From positions 1 to 64,000 of the forward strand of contig NZ_NRGS01000001.1 in assembly GCF_002332425.1 (NCBI RefSeq): a DNA stretch of 64,000 nucleotides. Direction: 5' to 3'. Positions 7,304 through 16,599 of this stretch are shown one piece after another (the stretch's first letter is position 1; every line of letters starts with the position of its first letter). Origin of the DNA: Brachybacterium alimentarium (lineage in GTDB: Bacteria > Actinomycetota > Actinomycetes > Actinomycetales > Dermabacteraceae). The translations under genes and the position numbers were made by a program. The notes beneath the pieces are model-generated. The model was given only the letters and a program-made list of their open reading frames with translations. It did no database searches and was not told where the DNA came from.

Positions 7304-9499
7304 ATGCCCACTCCCCCCGGCCCCTCCGGCCCCACCCACCGCGGCAGCGGTCCGCGCGTCCCCCGTGCGCTGCGCATCCTCATCCCGGCCGTGCTGATCC
7401 TGGTCTGGTTGGCGGCCGCGGGCATCGGCGGTCCCTACTTCGGACGGGTCGACGAGGTCTCCTCCAACGACCGCACCGCGTACCTTCCGGACTCCGCGGA
7501 GGCCACGCGGGCCCAGGCGCTGGCCGGCGACTTCAGCGGCTCCGACGCGATCCCGGCGATCATCGTGATCACCGGCGAGCAGGAGCTCACAGAGGACCAG
7601 CTGGGGGCGATCACGGACGCGACCGAGGCGCTCGATGACGTCGACGGGGTGGAGGGTGAGATCTCCCCGCCGATCCCGTCGGAGGACGGCCTGGCGGTTC
7701 AGGTGTTCGTCCCGCTCGACGCCGACGCCGATCTGGGCGACCTGGTCCCGCAGCTCGAGGAGGAGCTGTCCTCCGACCTTCCCGCCGGGCTGACGGCCCG
7801 TGTCACCGGCCCCGCCGGTTTCTCCGCGGATCTCGGGGCCGCCTTCGCAGGGATCGACGGGCTCCTGCTGGGCGTCGCGCTGGCCGCGGTGCTGATCATC
7901 CTGGTCATCGTCTACCGATCCGTGCTCCTGCCCCTGATCGTGCTGTCGACCAGCATGTTCGCCCTGTGCGCGGCCCTGCTGCTGATCTGGCACCTCGCCG
8001 CGGCCGATGTGCTGCTGCTGAGCGGTCAGACCCAGGGCATCCTGTTCATCCTGGTCATCGGGGCTGCGACCGACTACTCGCTCCTGTACGTCGCACGGTA
8101 TCGGGATGAGCTGCGTCGTCAGCAGCGGAAGGGGGCCGCCACGGTCACCGCCCTGCGTGGCACCGTGGAGCCGGTGCTCGCCTCGGGCGGGACCGTGATC
8201 GCCGGCCTGCTGTGCCTGCTCCTGTCCGACCTGAAGTCCAACAGCACCCTGGGGCCGGTCGCGGCGATCGGGATCGTCTTCGCGATGCTCGCCGCGCTCA
8301 CGCTCCTCCCGGCCATCGTCTACGTCGCCGGGCGCGTCGCGTTCTGGCCCCGCCACCCGGTCTATGACCCCAGCACGTCCGACGTCTCGTCGCCGGTCCT
8401 CGATCACGGGGTGTGGGGCCGGATCGCCACGGCGGTGGCCCGGCGTCCTCGGACGATCTGGATGCTCACCGCGATCGTCCTCGCCGTCGGCTGCGCAGGC
8501 GCCCTCCAGCTGAAGGCCGACGGCGTCCCCCAGTCGGATCTCGTCATCGGCTCGTCCTCCGCTCGCGACGGACAGGTCGCCCTCGGGGAGCACTTCCCGG
8601 CCGGGGCGGGCAGCCCGGTGCAGGTCATCGTCGACGAGGAGGACCTGCAGGCCTCGACGGATCTCCTCCTCCAGGACGACGGCATCGACTCCGTCTCCGT
8701 GACCGCGGAGGACTCCCCCAGCGGCTCCGCACCGGTGACCGCCGACGGCGTCCAGGCCCAGGGCCCACCGGGGTCTCCCGCCGCGTCGCCGACCGTGGTC
8801 GACGGCAGGGTCCTGCTGCAGGGGACCCTCACCGACGCGCCGGATTCGGCTGCCGCCGAGCAGACCGTGCGCGACCTGCGAGCAGCCCTCGGCCACGAGG
8901 GCTTCACGGCGATCGTGGGCGGGGAGACCGCCACCGCGCTCGACACGAACGACGCCTCCGCGCATGACCGCGCGCTGATCATCCCCGTCGTGCTCGTGGT
9001 GATCCTGCTGATCCTGATGATGCTGCTGCGCTCGGTCCTCGCCCCGATCATGCTGGTCGCCACCACCGTGCTCTCCTTCGGCACCGCGCTCGGGGTCGCC
9101 GCCCTGGTCTTCCAGCATGTCTTCGCCTTCCCGGGCGCAGACCCGGCAGTGCCCCTGTACGGCTTCGTGTTCCTGGTGGCACTCGGGATCGACTACAACA
9201 TCTTCCTCATGACCAGGGTCCGGGAGGAGGCGCTGCACCAGGGAGCGCGCGAGGGCGTGGTGCGCGGCCTGGCCGTCACCGGCGGCGTCATCACCTCCGC
9301 CGGGCTGGTGCTCGCGGCGACCTTCGCGGCGCTGTCGGTGATCCCGATCCTGTTCCTCGTCCAGATCGCCTTCATCGTCGCCTTCGGGGTCCTGCTGGAC
9401 ACCTTCGTGGTCCGCACCCTGCTGGTCCCGGCGCTCGCCCTGGACCTGGGACGGGCGATCTGGTGGCCCTCCCGGCTCTCCCGCAGGGCGCCTCGGTGA
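7304..9499 (+). CDS. MMPL-family RND transporter
   Basis: A 731-aa inner-membrane protein of the MMPL branch of RND exporters, which move lipids, siderophores or drugs using the proton gradient. The layout is duplicated. One membrane segment near residue 20-42 is followed by an extracytoplasmic domain (about 45-180), then five segments (about 185-360), one near 390-410, a second external domain (about 415-555) and five more segments to about 720. 'GAATDYSLLYVARYRDEL' and 'ALGIDYNIFLMTRVREEA' are the paired GxxxDY motifs of the proton pathway. The ATG has GAAGGA five bases upstream. The divergent MarR gene is the probable regulator. The substrate cannot be told from sequence. Confidence 0.9.
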   Translation: MPTPPGPSGPTHRGSGPRVPRALRILIPAVLILVWLAAAGIGGPYFGRVDEVSSNDRTAYLPDSAEATRAQALAGDFSGSDAIPAIIVITGEQELTEDQLGAITDATEALDDVDGVEGEISPPIPSEDGLAVQVFVPLDADADLGDLVPQLEEELSSDLPAGLTARVTGPAGFSADLGAAFAGIDGLLLGVALAAVLIILVIVYRSVLLPLIVLSTSMFALCAALLLIWHLAAADVLLLSGQTQGILFILVIGAATDYSLLYVARYRDELRRQQRKGAATVTALRGTVEPVLASGGTVIAGLLCLLLSDLKSNSTLGPVAAIGIVFAMLAALTLLPAIVYVAGRVAFWPRHPVYDPSTSDVSSPVLDHGVWGRIATAVARRPRTIWMLTAIVLAVGCAGALQLKADGVPQSDLVIGSSSARDGQVALGEHFPAGAGSPVQVIVDEEDLQASTDLLLQDDGIDSVSVTAEDSPSGSAPVTADGVQAQGPPGSPAASPTVVDGRVLLQGTLTDAPDSAAAEQTVRDLRAALGHEGFTAIVGGETATALDTNDASAHDRALIIPVVLVVILLILMMLLRSVLAPIMLVATTVLSFGTALGVAALVFQHVFAFPGADPAVPLYGFVFLVALGIDYNIFLMTRVREEALHQGAREGVVRGLAVTGGVITSAGLVLAATFAALSVIPILFLVQIAFIVAFGVLLDTFVVRTLLVPALALDLGRAIWWPSRLSRRAPR

Positions 9500-9600
9500 C
9501 GCCGAGCGGACAGGCGGGCGACCGTGACCTCGGTCCCAGGATCGGGGGCCGCGCCGGGGCCGGGGCGCGCTTCGGCGGGGCGCCCTCCTAGACTTCCCCC

Positions 9601-10485
9601 ATGAGCAGTCCGATCGCCGCCACCAGCACCCCCTCCCCCGCCGTCGAGTACGTCCTCACCTTCGTGTGCGAGGACCGCCCCGGCATCGTCCACGCGGTCA
9701 CCGGCGCGATCGTCGAGGTGGGCGGGAACATCACGGAGAGCAGGCAGTTCGAGAGCGGCACGACGCACCGCTTCTACATGCGTCTGCAGCTGGTCACCAC
9801 CGCGACGGCCGAGGAGGTCACCGCGGCCCTGAGCCCGGTGATCGAGCGGTTCGGCATCGAGCACCATCTCGACGTGGTCGGGCGCCCGCTGCGCACCCTC
9901 GTGCTCGGGTCCACCGCGAAGCACTGCGTCAACGATCTGCTGTTCCAGATCGATGCAGGGCACCTGCCGATCGAGGTGCCGCTGATCCTGGCCAACCACC
10001 CGACTCTCGAACCGCTCGCGGCCTTCCACGGGATCGACTTCGAGCACCTCCCCACCAAGGGCGAAGGCGCGAAGGAGGCCTTCGAGAACCGGGTGCGCGA
10101 GGCGATCGAGGAGCACGACATCGAGCTGGTGGTGCTGGCCCGCTACATGCAGATCATCTCGCCGGAGCTCTGCGCGGAGCTCGCCGGCCGGTGCATCAAC
10201 ATCCACCACTCCTTCCTGCCCGGATTCAAGGGCGCCAATCCCTACCGGCAGGCCTACGCGCGCGGCGTCAAGCAGATCGGCGCCACCGCCCACTTCGTCA
10301 CGAGCGACCTCGACGAGGGGCCGATCATCGAGCAGGACGTGATCCGTGTGGACCACACGCGCTCCCCGCAGGAGCTGATGGCGATCGGGCAGGATGCCGA
10401 GGTGCGCACGCTGCGCCAGGCCGTCACCTGGTTCGCCCAGTCGCGCGTGCTGCTCGACAGCACCCGCACCGTCATCTTCCGCTGA
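9601..10485 (+). CDS. purU: Formyltetrahydrofolate deformylase
   Basis: PurU, 294 aa, hydrolyses 10-formyl-tetrahydrofolate to formate and tetrahydrofolate, balancing one-carbon pools. The N-terminal ACT domain (about 18-95) starts 'YVLTFVCEDRPGIVHAVTG'. The catalytic formyl-transferase-like domain follows, with 'KHCVNDLLFQ', the active-site stretch 'INIHHSFLPGFKGANPY' carrying the catalytic His, and the catalytic Asp in 'TSDLDEGPIIEQDV'. Length is normal. About 100 bases of GC-rich spacer separate it from the MMPL gene, so it may have its own promoter. It converges with the SDR gene. Confidence 0.95.
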   Translation: MSSPIAATSTPSPAVEYVLTFVCEDRPGIVHAVTGAIVEVGGNITESRQFESGTTHRFYMRLQLVTTATAEEVTAALSPVIERFGIEHHLDVVGRPLRTLVLGSTAKHCVNDLLFQIDAGHLPIEVPLILANHPTLEPLAAFHGIDFEHLPTKGEGAKEAFENRVREAIEEHDIELVVLARYMQIISPELCAELAGRCINIHHSFLPGFKGANPYRQAYARGVKQIGATAHFVTSDLDEGPIIEQDVIRVDHTRSPQELMAIGQDAEVRTLRQAVTWFAQSRVLLDSTRTVIFR

Positions 10486-10503
10486 CGGCCCGCGGGTGCG
10501 CTG

Positions 10504-11436
10504 TCAGAAGACGGGACGCCCACCGGTCACACCGAGCACGGTGCCGGAGACATAGCTGGCCTCCGCCGGGCTCGCCAGGAACACGAACGCCCCGGCGCAC
10601 TCGGACGGCTGACCGGCGCGTCCCAGGGGCGTGTTCGCCCCGAACTCGACGTAGTCGTCGGACTCCCTGGTCGCGACGTTCAACGGGGTCCAGATCGGCC
10701 CCGGGGCGACGGCGTTCACACGGATCCCCCGAGGCCCCAGATCGGCCGCGAGGTTCACGGTGACGTTGTTGATGGCTGCCTTGGTCGCCGCATAGTCCAT
10801 GAGCGGCACCGAGGGATCATAGGACTGGATCGACGAGCAGTTGATGACGCTCGCCCCGGCGTGCAGATGCTCCGCCGCCTCCTGGGTGATCCAGAACAGG
10901 GCCTCGAGGTTGGTGGTCAGCGTGCGATGGAGCCGCTCGGAGGCGATGCCCGCGAGACCCTTCGGCTCGGCCCGGCCCCACTGGAAGGCGGCGTTGTTGA
11001 CCAGGATGTCCAGTCGGCCGAACTCCTCGACGGTGCGGGTGACGAGGGAGCGTGCCGTCGTCTCCTCGCGGAGGTCACCGGGCAGCAGGAGCGCACGCCG
11101 CTCGGCCTCCTGGATCCAGGCCGCCGTCTGCTCGGCGTCCTCCTGCTCCTCGGGAAGGTACGAGATCGCCACGTCGGCGCCCTCACGGGCGTAGGCGATC
11201 GCGACCGCCCGGCCGATGCCGGAGTCCCCGCCGGTGATCAGGGCGACCAGACCCTGCAGACGACCGTGGCCTTCATAGGTGCGCTCACCGTGATCGGGGA
11301 CGGGACGCATCGGTGCGGTGAGGCCGGGCGGCTGCTGGTCCTGCGCGGGGAACGACGGCTCGCCGCCGCGGGTCGAGAGGTCGCGAGCCCTCCGGGCGAC
11401 CTCGGAGGGCAGGGACTGCTCAGCATGCTGAGGCAT
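10504..11436 (-). CDS. SDR-family oxidoreductase (YghA/GSP39 type)
   Basis: Short-chain dehydrogenase of 310 aa with a 50-residue N-terminal extension ahead of the Rossmann fold. This is the layout of the YghA/general-stress-protein-39 group, whose substrates are poorly defined aldehydes or ketones. The cofactor loop is 'TGGDSGIGRAVA' and the catalytic Tyr-Lys pair is in 'DYAATKAAINNV', with Ser in 'INCSSIQSYD'. 'NNAAFQWG' is the NAG-type motif. The ATG at 11436 has AAGGAG six bases upstream. It is a single gene with no clear operon partner. NADP(H) or NAD(H) use is not decided. Confidence 0.88.
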   Translation of the reverse strand: MPQHAEQSLPSEVARRARDLSTRGGEPSFPAQDQQPPGLTAPMRPVPDHGERTYEGHGRLQGLVALITGGDSGIGRAVAIAYAREGADVAISYLPEEQEDAEQTAAWIQEAERRALLLPGDLREETTARSLVTRTVEEFGRLDILVNNAAFQWGRAEPKGLAGIASERLHRTLTTNLEALFWITQEAAEHLHAGASVINCSSIQSYDPSVPLMDYAATKAAINNVTVNLAADLGPRGIRVNAVAPGPIWTPLNVATRESDDYVEFGANTPLGRAGQPSECAGAFVFLASPAEASYVSGTVLGVTGGRPVF

Positions 11437-11546
11437 GGGAACTCCTTCGTCGAGAACGGGGCTCGTACGTCGAGGACACGACCGATCCGCTCACGGTAGC
11501 GCTCGGCGCCGGCTCGATCACGGGACGGAACGAGCGGTCGGCCCGC

Positions 11547-12176
11547 TCAGACCAGCCCGAGCTCCCACGCGGTGCGGACCGCGGAGGCGCGATCCCCCAC
11601 GCCGAGCTTCTCGTACACGTGCATCAGATGGGTCTTCACGGTCGCCTCGCCGATACCCAGCCGCGACGCCACGGCCCGGTTCGTGCAGCCGTCGGCGACG
11701 AGCCGCAGCACCTCGGCCTCCCGAGCGCTGAGCTGGACGCGCGTGCCGCCGAACCCGGTGAGGGCCGCGAGCGCGGCCGGGGCGAGCACGGCGCGGCCGG
11801 CGACCAGATCGTGCACGGCGCGGGTCACCTCGTCGCCGGGGGTGTCCTTCAGCAGATAGCCGTCCGCGCCCGCCTCGAGCGCACCGCGGATGTCCCGGTC
11901 CGTGTCGTAGGTCGTGAGCACGAGGATCCTCGGCGCGCGGGGATCGCGGGCTCGCAGCGCGCGGATCGCCTCGATGCCGTTGGTCCCGGGCATGCGCAGG
12001 TCCATGAGCACGACGTCCGGTGCGGCGGCGGCGATCACCGCGAGGGCCTCTGCACCGTCCGCGGCGGTTCCGACCACCTCGATGCCGGTGTCGGCACCGA
12101 GCATCGCGACCAGGCCGTCGCGCACCACCGGGTGGTCGTCCACGACGACGGCACGCACCGGGGCCCGTGCGCTCAT
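11547..12176 (-). CDS. NarL/LuxR-type response regulator
   Basis: A 209-aa two-component response regulator. The receiver domain (about 7-122) has the acidic pair in 'VVDDHP', the phosphoacceptor Asp59 in 'VLMDLRMPG', the conserved Thr in 'VLTTYD' and Lys in 'YLLKDT'. The C-terminal LuxR-type HTH (about 145-205) reads 'LSAREAEVLRLVADG' with 'GIGEATVKTHL' as recognition helix. Start ATG at 12176 overlaps the kinase stop (ATGA), so the two are translationally coupled and form a pair. The signal and target genes are unknown. The divergent acyltransferase gene is one candidate target. Confidence 0.93.
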   Translation of the reverse strand: MSARAPVRAVVVDDHPVVRDGLVAMLGADTGIEVVGTAADGAEALAVIAAAAPDVVLMDLRMPGTNGIEAIRALRARDPRAPRILVLTTYDTDRDIRGALEAGADGYLLKDTPGDEVTRAVHDLVAGRAVLAPAALAALTGFGGTRVQLSAREAEVLRLVADGCTNRAVASRLGIGEATVKTHLMHVYEKLGVGDRASAVRTAWELGLV

Positions 12177-13426
12177 CGCGGCACGCTCGCCGTCACGGTG
12201 CACCCCTGACCGGGCGCGGAGAGCACGCGGAGGCTGCCGCCGGCCCGTCGGGCACGGTCGGCCATGTTCGCCAGGCCGTGGCCCCGCGGAGCATGGTCCG
12301 CCTCGAATCCGGCGCCATCGTCGCTGATCCGCAGGAGCGACCCGTGCTCGTCCCCGGCGAGGGTCACGGTGACCGTGGTGGCCCCGGCGTGCCGGGCCAC
12401 GTTCGCCAGGGCCTCCTGGGCGATGCGCACCAGGACGTCCCCATGAGGGCCATCGCGCGTCGCCTCGTCGGCATCGAAGGTGGCGACCACCCGATGGGTC
12501 CGCGTCCAGCGGGCCACGAGCCCCGACAGCGCGTCGACCACGTCGGTGTCATGGAGCTGGTGGGGACCGAGCGCCTCCACCGCACGCCGGGCCTCGAGCA
12601 GACAGTCGCGTGCGGCCTCCTCCGCCACGGTGACCCGATGACGTGACTCGGCGTCGATATCCGGGCCGACGGCCTCCAGCTGCCGGATCACCCCGATGAG
12701 GCCCTGGGCCACGGTGTCGTGGATCTCGCGGGAGAGCCGAGTGCGCTCCTCGTCGGCCCCCGCCCGTCGCGCCCCGGCGATCAGCTCGTCATGCAGCTCC
12801 GCGTTCTCCGCGTTCACGCGGCCGACCTCGATCAGCGCATGCTCCCGCTGGGCGAGGACCCTCTCGCGCTCGGCGGCGAGGAACAGCATCCCGGCAGCCA
12901 GCAGGAGGTTCACCACCGCGAGGCCCACGAAGAGTCCCGTCTCCGCTCTCACCACATGGATGCCGCCCACCTGGCCGACAGCGCACAGCAGCGCGGTGGC
13001 CACGACCACGGCGCGTGCTCGTGCCCCGTCGAGGAATCTCGCGGAGTCGAGATATCCGACGAAGGCATAGATGCAGGTGAGCGGGTTCAGCAGCAGCCCG
13101 ATCGCCACCAGTGCCACGTGAACCGAGTACAGCGCTCTCAACGCGGTCGAATCCTGACCGGTCCGGCGCAGGACCGTCTCCATGACGGCGCGCAGGCCCA
13201 GCAGCAGGGTCGTGGGCACCAGGGCCCACAGCACATGCTCGGGCAGCAGCCACGACTGCGCACCGATCCAGCCCACCGCCCAGGCGACCAGCAGCAGCAC
13301 CGGGGGCATCCATACGCCGAGCATCGGGTCGAGCGGCCGTGACGAGGTCCCACCGGTGGGACCCCGGGGTGCGCCCGGGGCCGCGGTCCCGACCCAGGCA
13401 GGATCGAGCGCAGGGAATCGTGCCAT
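12173..13426 (-). CDS. Sensor histidine kinase (NarL-partner, HisKA_3 type)
   Basis: A 417-aa membrane sensor kinase. About five hydrophobic segments lie between residues 38 and 185, without a large extracellular domain, so it probably senses the membrane or an intramembrane partner. A short coiled coil (185-225) leads to the phosphorylation helix with His236 in 'RLSREIHDTVAQGL', the HisKA_3 pattern. The ATPase domain follows, with 'QEALANVARHAGAT' (N box) and 'ISDDGAGFE' plus 'GHGLANMADRA' (G boxes). I prefer the ATG at 13426 to upstream in-frame codons, which would add a low-complexity arginine-rich leader. It is co-transcribed with the downstream response regulator. Confidence 0.9.
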   Translation of the reverse strand: MARFPALDPAWVGTAAPGAPRGPTGGTSSRPLDPMLGVWMPPVLLLVAWAVGWIGAQSWLLPEHVLWALVPTTLLLGLRAVMETVLRRTGQDSTALRALYSVHVALVAIGLLLNPLTCIYAFVGYLDSARFLDGARARAVVVATALLCAVGQVGGIHVVRAETGLFVGLAVVNLLLAAGMLFLAAERERVLAQREHALIEVGRVNAENAELHDELIAGARRAGADEERTRLSREIHDTVAQGLIGVIRQLEAVGPDIDAESRHRVTVAEEAARDCLLEARRAVEALGPHQLHDTDVVDALSGLVARWTRTHRVVATFDADEATRDGPHGDVLVRIAQEALANVARHAGATTVTVTLAGDEHGSLLRISDDGAGFEADHAPRGHGLANMADRARRAGGSLRVLSAPGQGCTVTASVPR

Positions 13427-13547
13427 GGCGTCCAGTCTTCCCTGGGACCCTCGTCGGCGCCAGGGCACGGGCATCCGCCGATCGGTGGATGCGTCGGCTC
13501 CCGATCGGCCGAGGCGCACCGGACTCGGCACCCCTAATGTCGAGTGC

Positions 13548-14741
13548 ATGTCCCAGAGCCTCTCGCCCGAGCCCACGGAGACGATCCCCGCCCGGGCTCC
13601 GACGACCCGACTTCACCACCTCGACGCGCTGCGCGGCGGCGCCCTCCTGCTCGGCGTGCTGCTCCACGCCCTGATGCCCTTCCTCCCCGGCGGCAACTGG
13701 CTGGTCGACGACGCCCACGAGTCCTGGGCGGCGGCAGGCGCGGTCGGCGTCATCCATCTGTTCCGCATGGCGCTGTTCATGATGCTGGCGGGCTACTTCG
13801 GCCACATGGTGCTGCACCGCCGAGGCGTCGCGGCCTATGTGAAGGACCGTCTCACCCGGATCGGGCTCCCCCTGGTCGCCTTCTGGCCCGGACTGTTCGC
13901 GCTCATGATCGCCGCCGTGGTCCTGAACGAGGTGGTCCGCGGAGCCGCACCGATCGCCGCAGCGGACACCGGCCCCGCTGCGACCCCCGGATTCCTCGCC
14001 GTGCCCACGATGCACCTGTGGTTCCTGCTCCTCCTGCTGGAGATCGCGCTCGTCGTGGTGGCGGTGAGAGCCGTCCTGCTGCGGATGCTGGGCACCGAAC
14101 GAGCCGCCGGAGCCGCCGGACGGATCGGTGGGGCGCTCGCCTCGCCCGTAGGCGTCGTGCTGGCCGCGGTGCCGTACGCCGCAGGTCTCATGGTCCAGGA
14201 GAGCAGCGACGCCAGCATCATCGAGCCGTACACCCTGGTCCCGGTAGCCGGGGCCAGCATCGGCTACAGCGGCGCCTTCCTGGCTGGCTGGTTCCTGCGA
14301 GCGCGATCCGGATCCCTGGCCCGGCTGGAGCGCCAGTGGATCCCGCAGCTGGTGATCGCTGTCCTGCTCAGCCCGCTCGCGCTGGCGGCACCGATGTTCG
14401 CCCCTGCGCTCCTGACCGCCGCGTTCGCCGCGCTCGCCGGCTGGGCCTGGGTGTACGGGCTGCTCGGACTCACCGCACGGCTCGTGCAGCGTGCGATCCC
14501 CTGGGTGCGCTACCTGGCGGACGCCTCCTACTGGATCTACCTCGTCCACTTCCCCCTGCTGCTCCTCGTCGAGGTGCCGCTCGCCGCGCTCGGCGCGCCG
14601 ATCCTGCTTCAGCTCGCCGTTGCTCTGATCGTGGTGATGGCGGTCCTTCTGCTGAGCTACGACCTCTTCGTGCGCTCGACCTGGATCGGCGCATGGTTGA
14701 ACGGGCACCGTCGGCCGCGGGCCGTCTTCGTGCGCCGGTGA
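13548..14741 (+). CDS. Acyltransferase 3 family membrane protein
   Basis: A 397-aa multi-pass membrane protein of the acyltransferase-3 family, which acylates sugars or lipids at the cell surface, as in OpgC or exopolysaccharide O-acetylation. The family entry motif is 'HHLDALRGGALLLGVLLHA' with the conserved Arg and His. About ten hydrophobic segments follow, and a late 'YWIYLVHFPLLL' is also typical. The ATG at 13548 places the family motif near the N terminus; upstream codons in the same frame overlap the divergent kinase gene. It has no obvious cell-envelope neighbours, so the acceptor is unknown. Confidence 0.85.
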   Translation: MSQSLSPEPTETIPARAPTTRLHHLDALRGGALLLGVLLHALMPFLPGGNWLVDDAHESWAAAGAVGVIHLFRMALFMMLAGYFGHMVLHRRGVAAYVKDRLTRIGLPLVAFWPGLFALMIAAVVLNEVVRGAAPIAAADTGPAATPGFLAVPTMHLWFLLLLLEIALVVVAVRAVLLRMLGTERAAGAAGRIGGALASPVGVVLAAVPYAAGLMVQESSDASIIEPYTLVPVAGASIGYSGAFLAGWFLRARSGSLARLERQWIPQLVIAVLLSPLALAAPMFAPALLTAAFAALAGWAWVYGLLGLTARLVQRAIPWVRYLADASYWIYLVHFPLLLLVEVPLAALGAPILLQLAVALIVVMAVLLLSYDLFVRSTWIGAWLNGHRRPRAVFVRR

Positions 14742-14764
14742 CGATCAGGGCTCGTGGTCCCCGC

Positions 14765-15658
14765 TCAGCCCTTCACGCCGCCCGCCGCGGCGAAGCCCTG
14801 GCCCAGGCTGCGGCCCAGGAACAGGTACAGCGCCACGACCGGCAGCGAGTAGAAGATCGAGAACGCGGCGAGCTGTCCGTAGGCGACCTGACCGTACTGC
14901 GAGGAGAAGGTGTACAGGGTGACGGCCGCCGGCAGGTTCTCCGGGCTCAGCAGCAGCATGAACGGGACGAAGAAGTTGCCCCACATGCTCACGAAGGTGA
15001 AGATCGTGGCGACCGCCAGGCCGGAGCGCATCAGCGGGATCACCACCGACCACAGGGCACGCAGCACCCCGGCGCCCTCCGTCCACGCGGACTCCTCGAT
15101 CTCGACCGGCACACCGTCCATGAACCCCTTGGTCAGGAAGATCGCGTACGGCAGCGAGCTCGCACCGAGGAAGAGGATCGCCCCGCCCATCGAGTCCACG
15201 AGGTTCACCTGCACGAACAGCGAGTAGACCGGGATCATGATCGCGGTGATCGGCAGACCCGTGGAGAAGATGACGGTCAGCAGCAGGGGGCGCTTCGCCT
15301 TGAACCGGAAGCGTGACATCGGATAGGCGCACAGGATCGCCGCGCACATCGTCACGATCGTCGCGCCGCCGCACAGGATGAGGGAGTTCAGCAGCGGCCG
15401 GAACGTCGTCTCCGCGTTCCAGATGGCGGAGAAGTTCCCCAGGCTCCAACGGTCGGGCCAGGCCACGGACAGGGAGGCCTCGGTGTCGAACGAGGCCAGC
15501 ACGACCCAGAGCAGCGGCACCACGAAGCCGAGACCGATCACGATCATCACCACGGTGCTCGCGACCGACGCGCTGCGTGCACGGGATCCCTGCTTCGCGG
15601 CCTTCGGGGTGGCTCTCGTCCGACCCTGCGGGCTGGTACGGGTGGTCGTCGCGCTCAT
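14765..15658 (-). CDS. Carbohydrate ABC transporter permease (MalG type)
   Basis: A 297-aa inner-membrane permease of the CUT1 sugar-importer class, MalG-like. It has six hydrophobic segments, the first at about 35-57, and the cytoplasmic EAA loop near 'EESAWTEGAGVLRALWSVVIP', which contacts the ATPase. The ATG at 15658 overlaps the stop of the partner permease (ATGA). It is the last gene of a three-gene operon (binding protein, MalF-like, MalG-like). No ATPase gene is present, so a shared MsmX/MsiK-type ATPase elsewhere is expected. Sugar specificity is unknown. Confidence 0.92.
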   Translation of the reverse strand: MSATTTRTSPQGRTRATPKAAKQGSRARSASVASTVVMIVIGLGFVVPLLWVVLASFDTEASLSVAWPDRWSLGNFSAIWNAETTFRPLLNSLILCGGATIVTMCAAILCAYPMSRFRFKAKRPLLLTVIFSTGLPITAIMIPVYSLFVQVNLVDSMGGAILFLGASSLPYAIFLTKGFMDGVPVEIEESAWTEGAGVLRALWSVVIPLMRSGLAVATIFTFVSMWGNFFVPFMLLLSPENLPAAVTLYTFSSQYGQVAYGQLAAFSIFYSLPVVALYLFLGRSLGQGFAAAGGVKG

Positions 15659-16599
15659 CGCTTGTCCTCCTCCGGCAGCAGACGCAGGTACACGATCGAG
15701 GCGACGGCCCCGATCAGCAGCAGGAGCAGGGCCACGGCGGTGCCGTAGCCCAGCTGACCGTAGGAGAACGCCTGCTCGTACATGTACAGGGGCAGGGTCT
15801 GGCTCTGCCGGGCCGGACCGCCGCCCGTCATGATGAAGATCAGTCCGAAGACCGACAGGGTCTGCAGGGTCGTCAGCATGAGGTTGGTCGCGATCGCCGG
15901 CCGCATCAGCGGCAGCGTCACCGATCGGAAGCGGCGGACGGGCCCGGCCCCGTCGAGGGCCGCGGATTCGTAGACGTCCCCCGGCACGGAGCTGAGCGCC
16001 GCGGAGTAGACCAGCATCGAGAACGCCGTCCCGCGCCAGATGTTCGCGAACGACACCGCCAGGATCGGTGCGGTGAACAGCATGTCCTGCGCCGGGAGTC
16101 CGACCGAGGTGAGGAGGGTGTTGAGGCTGCCCTCGCTCGCGAAGAAGGTGTAGAGCAGATAGCCGGCCACCACCTCGGGGAGGATCCACGCCGCGATGAT
16201 GAGGGAGGTGACCAGGAAGGAGACCACCCGGTTGGCGCGCTCCATGAGCAGGGCCAGGAGCATGCCCATCACGTTCTGACCGATCACGGCGGAGACCACG
16301 GTGAAGATCAGGGTCAGGCCCACCGCGTTCCAGAAGTCCCCGTCGGTGAAGGCGTCCATGAAGTTGTCGAAGCCGACGAAGCTGGTCTCGGCCGCCCCGT
16401 CCCCGCGGATGGCACTGTCCGTGAAGGCGAGGTACAGCGAGTAGATGATCGGGCCGAGCATGAAGCCGATCAGCAGCAGTCCGGCGGGCACCATGGGCAG
16501 GGCGCGCGAGAGGGTCAGGCGGTCTCCGAGATGGCTGCGGCGCCGACGTGGCGCCGGGCTGCCGGCCCGGGCGGCGACGGGTGGTGCATCGGTGGTCAT
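15655..16599 (-). CDS. Carbohydrate ABC transporter permease (MalF type)
   Basis: A 314-aa inner-membrane permease, partner of the downstream MalG-type protein. Six hydrophobic segments follow a basic cytoplasmic N terminus ('PRRRRSHLGDRL'). The EAA loop is 'YESAALDGAGPVRRFRSVTLP'-like (conserved Glu-Ser-Ala-x-x-Asp-Gly-Ala pattern). It is coupled on both sides by ATGA overlaps, with the binding-protein stop upstream and the second permease start downstream. This would give roughly equal amounts of the two permeases. Confidence 0.92.
   Translation of the reverse strand: MTTDAPPVAARAGSPAPRRRRSHLGDRLTLSRALPMVPAGLLLIGFMLGPIIYSLYLAFTDSAIRGDGAAETSFVGFDNFMDAFTDGDFWNAVGLTLIFTVVSAVIGQNVMGMLLALLMERANRVVSFLVTSLIIAAWILPEVVAGYLLYTFFASEGSLNTLLTSVGLPAQDMLFTAPILAVSFANIWRGTAFSMLVYSAALSSVPGDVYESAALDGAGPVRRFRSVTLPLMRPAIATNLMLTTLQTLSVFGLIFIMTGGGPARQSQTLPLYMYEQAFSYGQLGYGTAVALLLLLIGAVASIVYLRLLPEEDKR

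Noticed and set aside
7241-9238. A 665-codon minus-strand frame opposite the MMPL gene
   Set aside because: It has no motif, is rich in Arg/Gly/Asp/His repeats, and the plus-strand MMPL protein has clear membrane segments and a ribosome site.
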